Assembly (NCBI RefSeq): GCF_964656455.1
Contig: NC_135718.1
Coordinates: 50,683,008-50,747,007 of the forward strand
Length of the DNA stretch: 64,000 nt
From: Halichoerus grypus
Lineage: Eukaryota; Chordata; Mammalia; Carnivora; Phocidae
Reading direction: 5' to 3'
Part shown: in pieces, positions 55,736-64,000 of the stretch
How the letters are laid out: each line of letters starts with the position of its first letter
Numbering within the stretch: position 1 is the first letter of the stretch
Translations under genes and position numbers: made by a program
Notes under the pieces: model-generated
Seen by the model: the letters and a program-made list of their open reading frames with translations, nothing else
Databases searched by the model: none
What the model was told of the DNA's origin: nothing

Positions 55736-55835
55736 TTTTGTACCTGGCTGAATCCCTAGTGCCTGGAACAACACCTGGCAATATAGTAGGTTCTCAATGT
55801 GTACCACTTGAATGCGTGAACAAATGGATGAATAG
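55736..55835 (+). repeat. L2-like 3' end
   Basis: 'gaatccctagtgcctggaacaacacctggcaatatagtaggttctcaatgtg...gaacaaatggatgaa' matches the common L2 tail. Confidence 0.65.
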
Positions 55836-56527
55836 AGTAATAGTTGTAAAGGAAAGGAAGTCTAGAAGGACAGATTATCAAACACATACATTTTTAAGGC
55901 AACCCAGCCCATATTTCCACCGGGATGTGGACAAAAATTGATGGGAGCCCAGAGTATGAAATAATGCCCTGAGGAATGTGAGGAAAGTGGGGCAGAGGAG
56001 GACACATGGGAGCTGGGTCTTGAAGGATGAGTAGGAGTTTGCCAGAGAAAGAATGGAAGGGAGTGGGACAGACAAACACAGACAAAAGTACATTGTTGTG
56101 AAAGAGCCTAGAATTCTTCAGAACCCCGAGAAGACTCATGTGGCAGAACTGCAGGGTTCATAGTGAAGGACAAGTGAGAGATGAGGCCAGAGAGGTAAGC
56201 TGGGAATAGCTGGAAAAGGGTCATCTATTCACAGCCAAGTCATTTGAACCGACTCCTGCAGGAATCACAGCCAAGAAAGAATTTTAAACAGGGGTAAAAT
56301 TCGCTTTTTAGGGAGTTCATTTTGGCTGGAGGAAGAAGAGTTTGAATTCATGGGCTATCTGCTCTGTTGGTATTTACACCTCCTTGTCTTGATCTCTTTC
56401 TCTTTCTCTGCATTCTTCTCTTCCTTTCTCTCTCTCTCTCTCTCTGCCTTCCTCCCTCCCTCCCTCTCTCTCTCTCATGTTGTCTTGTATAGGGCTCTCC
56501 TATGTATTTCTTTCCATTTTTTTTCTC
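55836..56527. other. Unique non-coding sequence with CT-rich tract
   Basis: No gene recognised. 56396-56480 is a pyrimidine-rich (CT)n/(CCCT)n stretch. Confidence 0.5.
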
Positions 56528-56543
56528 AAGACACTACCCTTTG

Positions 56544-56752
56544 GCGGCGCCTGGGTGGCTCAGTTAGTTAAGCAGCTGCCTTCAGCTCAGGTCATGATCC
56601 CAGTGTCCTGGGATCGAGCCCTGCATTGGGCTCCTTGCTCAGAGGGGAACCTGCTTCTCCCTCTTCCCCTGCCTGCCACTCTACCTGCTTGTGCTCTCTC
56701 TCTCTCTCTCTCTGTCAAATAAATAAATAAAATCTTAAAAAAAAAAAAAAAA
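56544..56752 (+). mobile_element. CAN SINE, plus strand (young)
   Basis: Has a 16-bp perfect target-site duplication AAGACACTACCCTTTG at 56528-56543 and 56753-56768, and an 18-A tail. Confidence 0.95.
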
Positions 56753-56768
56753 AAGACACTACCCTTTG

Positions 56769-57299
56769 AAGATATCCTTCAACCGCCTCCATCTTATCTG
56801 CCCAAACAGCTTTCAGATTCCATCTCCAGGACTCATTTTCTCCAGGACACTAGTCCCAGCCAGGCTTGGGTCCTTCACAAACAACTAGCTCAGGATTTCC
56901 TCTTGAACAACAAGCTCTTTGGGGCCTCACCAGTGCACAGACAAGATATGTGGAAGAAGGAGCCCAGAGAAAGTGAGCCACCAGGTCCAGAGGCCTGCAT
57001 GGAACCAGTGAACTGGGAAGAGCACACTCTCAAGCATCCTGATACTGCTCACAACACAGATGGTGCCAACAGCTCTGACGCCATCGCCCTTCCCGCCTCC
57101 TCCAGGAGAGCCTCATGCCTGGGGGCTCATACCTCCGGCCTTGTGCTCGGCGTTTCTGGGCTTGCGCCCACCCTCCGCAGGCAAACGACCACCGGGTCAG
57201 TAGGGCCCCTCCTCCAAGCCGAGCGTGGGACTCCTCTCCAGGACAGTTCTCTCCCCTGGGACAAGAGGGTCAAGCTGCTCTTCTAGACAGGACCTCAGA
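56769..57299. other. Unique non-coding sequence
   Basis: The frames of 107-127 codons here are not recognised proteins. No repeat is obvious. Confidence 0.5.
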
Positions 57300-57960
57300 G
57301 ATGTGCAGCAAGGGCCCTGGCCCAATTTATCACCACGGGGCTATAATTAGGTTTGTTAACATACAGTCCAGTGTAGTCTTGTTGACTAGGAACTTAATCA
57401 CGTTGCTATTGAGTTCCTGTACACATTGCTTGGGGTGACTGTTTTACTTGTAGAGTTATAGCCAAGCCCAACGGGAGGAAATTAGCTTTGGACACAAGTT
57501 TGGAGGGGGGTTCTTTTTCCTCATGACTTTGTCTCCCTCCCACCCTTCCATGTGAAAATATTTAGCAAACAGTGACAATGATGAAAAACAGTAGGAAACA
57601 AAATGTTCTACATTAGTATAAAACATGAAAAATGCAGCAAGGACCCTTAGCGGTACAACATGTGTTATGCTGGCTGGCAGTCCATTAGCTCTGATAGACA
57701 TTTCACTTACCTAAGTCAAATATAACAGTCTAGTATTCATTAATATAAGAAGGGGCTGTGGAATCAGAGCTACCATCTGGCTGGGCCGACAGAATAATCT
57801 ACAACTCATGATTAGGTCTAAGGAGTGGGGTTTCACTTTAATCTTTCTCATTGCTCGAAATTTCCATCTGCGCAGTTCGGCACATCATTTTTCTTCAAGA
57901 CAAATGTGCTGTTTTTCATGTTCCAAAATTAGATCAGAAGAAAACGATTAATCATGTCAC
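57300..57960. promoter_or_regulatory. Candidate conserved non-coding element beside CpG island
   Basis: Transposon-free, balanced composition with many AT-rich core motifs ('ctataattagg', 'gtttgttaac', 'aacttaatcacg', 'tcattaatata', 'actcatgattagg', 'aacgattaatcatg'). It directly abuts the CpG island. Conservation is inferred, not measured. Confidence 0.35.
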
Positions 57961-58488
57961 GGCCTGGGAAAGGAAACAAAGCTCCGATATTCTGCTGCTC
58001 TCCTCCCCCCCCCACCCCCCCAACCCCCACCCCCAACCCCGGCCCGGCCCGCCCCTCCCCTCCCCGGGCCGGGCCGGTTGCAAGTTTCGCTTTTTTCCCC
58101 AACCTCTGGGTTTTCAGCACAACTTTCAGAGACGCCACCGCCGGCCGAGAGGAGGAGGGTGGGATAGGAGGGCGAGGGCGCCGGCTGGGCCTAAGGGGAA
58201 AGCCTCGGGGGGGGGGGGAACCCGGCCCCCTCGCGCGCCCCCCGGCCCCCCGCGGGTCACCCCCGGCCGGGCCGCACCTTCTGCTTCCCCCGCCCCCGAG
58301 ACACGCCCCCCCCCCCCCCCCGAGTCCGGGCACTGGGCGCTGCCGCTCGCCCAGAGTGACAAAAGGGCTGCAAGCCTCCCTCCCGCGCGTCCCCCTCCCG
58401 CGGCCGCCAGCGTCCTGTCTGTCAGCCGGCTCGCAAGTCATAACAAATCCCTGGCGCAGAGCTGAAGCTGAGCATTTGCCGGAGCGTC

Positions 58489-58581
58489 ATGGGGATGATG
58501 AATGACCCGCAGGCCTTTGAAGTGCTCTGCCAGTTCAGCTGGGTCCGCGGTGCTGACAGAGAAATATACACAACAGCGTAA
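58489..58581 (+). CDS. Possible 30-codon small open frame
   Basis: ATG at 58489 in the context GTC-ATG-G (purine at -3, G at +4), 30 codons, TAA at 58579-58581, inside the CpG island core. The product starts MGMMNDPQAF and resembles nothing I know. A frame this short can occur by chance. It is listed because of its position and start context. Confidence 0.15.
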   Translation: MGMMNDPQAFEVLCQFSWVRGADREIYTTA

Positions 58582-58606
58582 CCAATAATGAGAACATTAA
58601 ACATTC

Positions 58607-58660
58607 CTGCGCCGTGACAGGCTGACAGAAAAACCCAGGCTCCCATCAATCACGGCGCAG
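58607..58660. repeat. Perfect 11-bp inverted repeat in CpG island
   Basis: CTGCGCCGTGA (58607-58617) and TCACGGCGCAG (58650-58660) are exact reverse complements with a 32-bp spacer. Two TGACAG motifs (58615-58620, 58623-58628) overlap or follow the left arm; a third is at 58554-58559. Confidence 0.85.
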
Positions 58661-58880
58661 ATAGAACCCTGACAACTGGCCCCTCACTGATACCCGCGGT
58701 CACCTTGCCCTCTCCCCTCGCGCGCTCTCGCCGGGCTCCCTCCTCGGCCTCCCTCCGCTTTTCCTCTTTCTTTCCCTCCCGACTCCCCGCACCCCTCCTC
58801 TCCGCTTCTCCCGGCTCCTCTCCCCTCCCTCTCGCGCTCTCCCTTCCCCACCTCCTCTGCCTCCTCCTCGCCGCCCCCTG

Positions 58881-59544
58881 CTCTCGAAGACTGCCTTCGG
58901 AGGAGCCTCGTGGAGGTCAAAGTGAGGTTTGGGCCACTTCCATTTTGTTAGGCCGCCCTTGCTGAAACAATGAAGAAGTGTGAAGTCTTTAAGTTCACGG
59001 TTAACATTCTGTCGCTCTTAACCAGAGGCAAAAGAATAATACAGTCACTGTAGGTAAAACCTCATTTGGAAATATTATTACAAGTCTAAAGCGAGACCAA
59101 ATGAATCCCTTCTCCCTCCTCTGCAGGGGAAGGGTCTCTCTGGGAGTCTTCCTGCCTGACTTTGGCAGGGGACCCTTCTCTTCCCAGCCAGCCATGGCCT
59201 CTTTCTTCTCAACTGGATTTATCTGACGCGATCTGGTTTCTGATCTGCCGGAAAGGGGAAAACAGCAGAGAAACACAAAGATGTCTTCCTTTTCCTCCAA
59301 CAGGAAATGGAATCTGCCCAGATAAAGCCTATTGGAGGGACTTTGGCCCAGTTCCCCTAGGAGCCGCTGGTGACCTCTTAGCTACTTTCTGGATCCCACA
59401 GGGCTGCCAAGAGAACTTGGTTTTGGCCACACTTTCCTGGGCTGAGCCTCTACTCCCACCTTGTGAAAGTGAGGCATTTCCCCATGGTCTCCCCAACCCC
59501 CAGATTATCCCTGCCAGGCCCACACCCTACTAGCCAGCAAGGGC
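58881..59544. other. Unique non-coding sequence next to CpG island
   Basis: No repeat or exon recognised. 58960-59110 is AT-rich ('ttaagttcacggttaacattctg', 'ctcatttggaaatattattac') and might extend the regulatory block. Confidence 0.45.
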
Positions 59545-59700
59545 TCATGGAAAGAGCCCTGGACCAGGGGCAGTGAGAAGCCAGGGTTCTAGTCCCACCA
59601 GGAGAACTTGAGCAAGGCCAGATTGCCCTGGACCTCTCTTTCTTCATCCACAGCAAGGGAGTAGAAGCCCCCACCTCAGAGCTCTTTACCTTCACCAGAT
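59545..59700 (+). mobile_element. MIR element, plus strand
   Basis: 'gctcatggaaagagccctggaccagg', 'ccagggttctagtcccacc', 'cttgagcaaggccag', 'ctctctttcttcatcca' is a MIR order, diverged. Confidence 0.6.
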
Positions 59701-60519
59701 GCAAACAGTATTTTCCTCCTTTTATTCTTGGACCTTCCTTCCTGCCTGCCTTGGCTTTTGGGGAGAGACATTCCTTGACTTTCCAAAAAGTCATGAAAAA
59801 CTCCCTGTAACCTCCATACACATGTGCAGAGATGGGGAGTGGAAGAGGGGGAGAGTCACTTCCTGGGCATCCTGGGACAAGGGTGTTATAAGGAGTTTGT
59901 CAGGAACCTGGTGGAGGAGATAGAGAGGCACGTAGAAGCCTCCTTTGTAGAGCCTGTGCCGTGAGGAAAAGCTCAATCGTGACACTTCAGATGCATTTGA
60001 GTATTGGTTTAGGTGAGCCAGCTCAGGTGTGAGGAGAACATCTACTCCATGCTCTAGAGTATCTTATCCTTTGCTTTCGGCCCACCTGGCAAGGCCAGCT
60101 CTGTTCTCACCACCTCTAGGACAAGTTTGTTCTGCTTGTCCTGGCCCACAATGACCTTGCCCTTCTCCAAGGGCCTATGACCCTTGGCCCAAATGAGCAT
60201 CTTGCCTGGCTGGCTATACTTGAAGCTACTGGAGGGCAGGGAGGGTGCCATGCTCTGCCCCTCCCTGGGTTACCTGAGACTAGCACAGCATCTTGTTCTA
60301 AAATGCCTTCCCCACCCACAGCCCCCTTCTCTAAGGAACTGCTCCTACCAGGCCTGCTCAAGGGGAAGACCTCAGAGGCCATGTTCATACTGCAAGTTCA
60401 CCACAGCAGAATGGTCCAGTAGTGAACATCTATCCCTGTAACCAACCAGATTCTCTCTTCCTTGAAAATTCGAACTCAGCCACAGGTGGTGTTAGGCACC
60501 TAAAAGTCACTAATGTTTG
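59701..60519. other. Unique non-coding sequence
   Basis: No gene or clear repeat recognised. Confidence 0.5.
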
Positions 60520-61150
60520 AGGTTGAGGCAGCCATTTTGAGCCATGGTAGATGCTGAGGAGAAAGGAAAAAAAAAAAAAAAAAGCTGATCTTCAAAGGAA
60601 AACAGGAGAATGAGGAAGTGGGCAAAAAGAAGCAGATAACGAAATACCAGACAGAAGACAGCCAGGCTTCAATTCCTGACTTGCTCATTCCTGTCCTCTC
60701 AGGGCTTGTTATACTGCTTCCTGCCCTAGGATGCCTGTGAGGTAGTGGGCCACTAGAGAAGATATATGACCCAGACCTGGCCAATCCTTCTATCATTTCT
60801 TTCTGCGTGCAAAGATTGGCCCAGGAGAGGCATGTGACCTATGTCAGGGCAATCAGAGTCCTTCCCTGGGATTCTATATACTGATTCCGAAAGAGAGATA
60901 GTGTCCGTTCCTTTTAGACTGAGAATCATAAGGCTAGAACCCCAAAGTTCTTAGTGCCTTGGCTACTGCTACCTGAAAAATCAACTTACGGTAGAAGCGA
61001 ATGATGCCAACCAGAGCAGTGGAGTCCCCTGATGACAAGTCTGATGACTTCTTCAGGTCCCTGGATCCAGTCAAGCCTGAACCCCACTCGACCCTTGGCC
61101 TTCACAGCAGGTGAGCCAATACATTCCCTTTCTTACTGAAACTAGTTTTA
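60520..61150. repeat. Probable ancient interspersed repeat, unclassified
   Basis: 'aggcagccattttgagccatg', 'ttggcccaggagaggcatgtgacctatgtcagggcaatcagagtccttccctgggattc' resemble a widespread ancient LTR/MER-type repeat. I cannot name the family. Confidence 0.35.
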
Positions 61151-62478
61151 GTTTTGTTCCCGGAGAGTCCTCATACTGGTGTTCAGGGGACATGTCAATT
61201 TAGGAGGATTCACCTAAAATCAATACAGACTTCTATTCTTTTTTTACATATATGTACATGACTAAGAATCTGCTGAGGCCCATACGAAGGAGGGCTGCAG
61301 TGAGCCTTTTCTGATCCTCTCCTCCTCTACAGTCTTCCCCGTGACCTCATCCTTCATGCCAGGGAGTAAGTCTGTTCCCAGGCCAGGCCCAAGTGACGTA
61401 CTTCTCAGCCTGTCAGGAAGTACTTCCTGGTACTTCCCTATCCCTGTGGTTTGTCCCCCCCAACCCCAAGCAAGAAGGGGACAGGCACGGTGAGTGGTAA
61501 GTGGTGGTCCTCCCAGCCTCTCAATCAACCTGTTTGGCTGGAAGGAAGGAAGCCAGAACTCAGGCTGACCCGTGGTCCACCTGAGACATGTCGCAGGTCT
61601 CACTCTTCAGACCCCCGTTGAGCTCAAAAGTCCTGTGGGGCCAAACATGGACCCCTGGATATCCATCCTCATTCTAATCCTGGTCTGATGAGAAGACTCC
61701 TGGATGAAAGGTGGCATGGGAGAGATCAGGGGCAGCAGCAGTTGAAGTGAAAAATGACTGGAGGTGTTCAGCTGACTGTAAGCTTAAGGTAAGCCAATCT
61801 TGTGTGATGTGGCTACTTAAAAAAAAAAAAAGAGCCAGGAAAAACTGTAACATAAAAAAAGGTGATGAGCAGTCAGGAAACCTGGTCATTGAGGAAAAGG
61901 GGAAAGATCTCAAGATGGAAAAGTGACGACTCCATCAACAGTGAGTGGGTTGGCACGCGCTTGTTCTCCAGGAAAGGGCTGTGAAGGGCACAGGCCAGAC
62001 GCAAAGTTAGCACTCAAGAGTGTTAGTTTCCTTCTTTCTTGTCCAGTCCTCATTCACCAGGGGCATAACCAGAGCTGATGAGCGGACCTTACAGGGATGC
62101 AACTTTTATCACAATCTAAGAACTTTCTGACAATTCTAACTGTGAAGCAACCGGAATGGGCCCCTTTGTAAGGTAATGATCTCCACATCATTACAGGTAT
62201 TCAAGAAGAGACTAGATCATGAGTTCCATAGGATGCCATAGAAAGAATCCCTAAATTGAGTATATGTTGGGCTTTTAGGGCCCTTTTTCAATTCAGTGAC
62301 TTTTGTAGCCTCAGTTGTTCCCTCTGTGAAGTGGGTATGAGGCTCTGTTTGCCACACTCCCTCTGCCCACTTCTTGCCCTACCTGCCCAGTCCTGGCAGG
62401 GAGCCCTGGCCCAGCCTCGACTGGAGCCACCCAACTAGAACCTTGGCCAGATTTCTGCAATAAGCACTTCCAGGTCAT
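61151..62478. other. Unique non-coding sequence
   Basis: No exon recognised. There are short A tracts at about 61818-61831 and 61853-61860. Confidence 0.5.
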
Positions 62479-62506
62479 TAAATAAATAAATAAATAAATA
62501 AATAAA
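62479..62506. repeat. (AAAT)n microsatellite
   Basis: Seven AAAT units. Confidence 0.95.
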
Positions 62507-62829
62507 GATAAAAGATTGTCCACATGATTGTGGCTCTCCTGAGACAAATCCTTGATGGGACAGCAGCGTCTGTGTCTGAACCTAGTGCCCCCCTACAACT
62601 TGGCTGAGCTTGTTGTTGCTAGTGCTGGAACGTGGGGGCAGAGCACCGTCACCCGCAGTGGACCCTCTCATCTTCCTAAATTTATGGGTGCGGCAGTTGG
62701 ATTTTCCAAAGGTGTGGCTGGTCGTACTTTCAGTAACAGCCTCAACAACATTTCCTATCCCATAAACTCTTCTTACAGTATCACCTTGCCTCTCCCCATG
62801 AAGAAGAAGCTAACTCCGTTCCCATTCAA
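62507..62829. other. Unassigned sequence with a 108-codon frame
   Basis: The frame 62552-62878 is open but matches no family I know, and its 3' third lies in an LTR-like repeat. No splice or poly(A) signs of a retrocopy are evident. Confidence 0.4.
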
Positions 62830-63240
62830 TCTGTGCTGGCTTGTGACTGCTTCCCTGAATAGAATGTGGCAGAAGTGAGGCTGCATGACTTCTACGGCTA
62901 GACTAGAAAAGGCCACACAGCTTCTCTTGGCTCTCTGAGGATGCTTGTCCTGGAATCCAGCCGCCATGCTGTGAGGAAGCCCAAAAGTAGCCCCTTCAGA
63001 GAGTTCCTATGGAGAGGCTTGTGGAGGTTTCTGACCCACAGCCAAGCCACCTTCCAGCTCACAGCAAGCCTCAACCACCAAACATATGAATGAAGACTTT
63101 TCCAGATGATTCCCCCAGCCTTTGAGTCAACCCAGCTGAGGTCCCCAGAGACAAATGATTCTCACTATGCCTTCTCCAAATTCCTGGCCCCCAGAATCCG
63201 TGACACAATAAAATGGGTTTGGAGTGGTTTGTTATGTAGC
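62830..63240 (+). mobile_element. MLT1-like LTR remnant
   Basis: 'ggcttgtgactgcttccctgaatagaatgtggcagaagtgaggctgcatgacttct', 'gaatccagccgccatgctgtgaggaagccc', 'cagaatccgtgacacaataaaatgg' follow an MLT1 (ERVL-MaLR) LTR order. Only LTR sequence is present, with no viral genes. Confidence 0.65.
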
Positions 63241-64000
63241 GACTGTACCCACACAGTAGGGGAAGATGGCCAGGGGGCTCTCAGAGGCCTGTGGGTATGG
63301 GACCCACTGGTGACTCAGTTATTACCCTTACCCCCTTCCCCCAAATTGTCCCTCTCTCCAGCCAGGTTTTATCCCAATTCAAAACCTAGGCCTTGCCCCT
63401 AACATAAACAGTCCTTGTTTCCACCCATCCTGGCCTCAGAAATCCACTCAGGCCTACCGCGTAGCAAGAAGTATTAAGAGTATAGGAGTTGTGCCCACCC
63501 CACAAGGCCCTCTACCCATGCCCTCTTTCCTTAGCCCTGGGACAGCAAAGTTTAGGGGAAAGTGTTTTCTGTTCTTTGACTCCCATTTAGACCTCCACCC
63601 ATGAATTCAAAATTTGAGTGAATTCCCCTCTTTATCCTGACCCCAATTCCCTCTGGGCAAGCATTCTGTATCATCCCGGGTCTCGAATCACTCCTGTATC
63701 CTGGGCTGTCCCAAGGCCCACCTGCCAGGGTTTATGCAGCAGGCCGGGGCTCTGCAGGCCAAGGGGGTCCTGGTGGTAGCCTGTCTGAGTGTCCGTGATG
63801 TCTGTGACCGGTGAGGTGGGGAGAGCCCACAACTCGGAAAGCAAAGTTCGGCTCCCGACCCCACTGGAGCATTTGGGAAGGAGACAGATTTGTTAACAGA
63901 CGATTCACTGGTGTCACTCCTTGGGAATTAACAATTCAAAAGGTTCTTCATGGTGATGGAGGATGGTGTGGTAAAGGCCCTAAACGTGGAGCCCAAGGGC
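63241..64000. other. Unique non-coding sequence to window end
   Basis: No gene, exon or clear repeat recognised. Confidence 0.5.

Larger units (their letters stand above)
57985..58880. promoter_or_regulatory. CpG island
   Basis: The densest CpG stretch outside the L1 5'UTRs, with C and G homopolymer runs (58207-58218; 58306-58321) and GGGCCGGGCCGG-type blocks. It includes an AT-richer core (58430-58690) with an inverted repeat and three TGACAG motifs. It is likely a promoter or a developmental-gene CpG island. No exon can be assigned. Frames of 170-204 codons across it are proline/glycine-rich low-complexity artefacts. Confidence 0.7.

Noticed and set aside
57851..58505. Open frames of 170-204 codons on both strands
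   Set aside because: They lie in the CpG island, overlap each other on both strands and translate to proline/arginine/glycine-rich low complexity without domains. GC-rich sequence has few stop codons by chance.
62552..62878. 108-codon frame as a possible retrocopy
   Set aside because: I could not match it to any gene. It has no poly(A) tail or target-site duplication and its end lies within an LTR-like repeat.
1..64000. CRISPR array, prokaryotic operon, phage or plasmid features
   Set aside because: No direct-repeat/spacer array or operon-like gene packing exists. The repeat content is clearly mammalian. The (GATA)n, (GT)n and ~41-bp arrays are eukaryotic tandem repeats.

Overview
The window is vertebrate nuclear DNA from a carnivoran, most likely a non-canid caniform (bear, pinniped or mustelid group). 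The evidence is about sixteen copies of a tRNA-derived CAN SINE with the '(g)gcgcctgggtggctcag' head, a CT-rich tract and an AATAAA-type tail. These heads differ from the usual dog and cat subfamily sequences as I remember them. The rest is a mosaic of MIR, L2, MER5, MLT1-type and L1M remnants. I recognise no host protein-coding exon. The only long open frames belong to L1 retrotransposons, plus one RPS20 retrocopy.

Layout. 1-29 kb: mostly unique, non-coding sequence with scattered MIRs and SINEs, an RPS20 processed pseudogene (16.5 kb), a degenerate ~41-bp tandem repeat (14.3 kb), and several stretches that look regulatory: 5.4-6.0 kb; 21.0 kb with a perfect homeodomain-type palindrome; 21.4-21.8 kb, a GC-rich promoter-like block with NRF1 and E-box motifs; 23.3-23.6 kb, dense in TAATT. 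29.2-49.0 kb: two full-length, very young L1 elements in inverted orientation (29256-36374 minus; 40971-48106 plus), about 4.6 kb apart. Each has a complete 1271-codon ORF2 and an ORF1 cut by the same in-frame TGA. The plus-strand copy continues into about 0.9 kb of foreign AT-rich DNA before its target-site duplication, which is a 3' transduction. 49-56.8 kb: layered old L1 fragments with nested SINEs. 57.3-59.1 kb: a probable conserved regulatory block containing a strong CpG island. 59-64 kb: unique sequence with MIR and MLT1-like pieces.

The most interesting structure is the inverted L1 pair. The two copies have different target-site duplications, so they inserted separately. Yet from about 42.4 to 47.0 kb and its mirror I could find no difference by eye, including the shared ORF1 stop. 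Their outer ends differ visibly: about ten changes in the first ~250 bp of the 5'UTR, several in the 3' end of ORF2 and in the 3'UTR. That patchwork fits arm-to-arm gene conversion between inverted neighbours, though a shared source element is an alternative for part of it.

The single-copy regions with clustered transcription-factor motifs, an island of CpGs and no exons suggest an intergenic or large-intron regulatory landscape of a developmental gene. I cannot name the gene from sequence alone.
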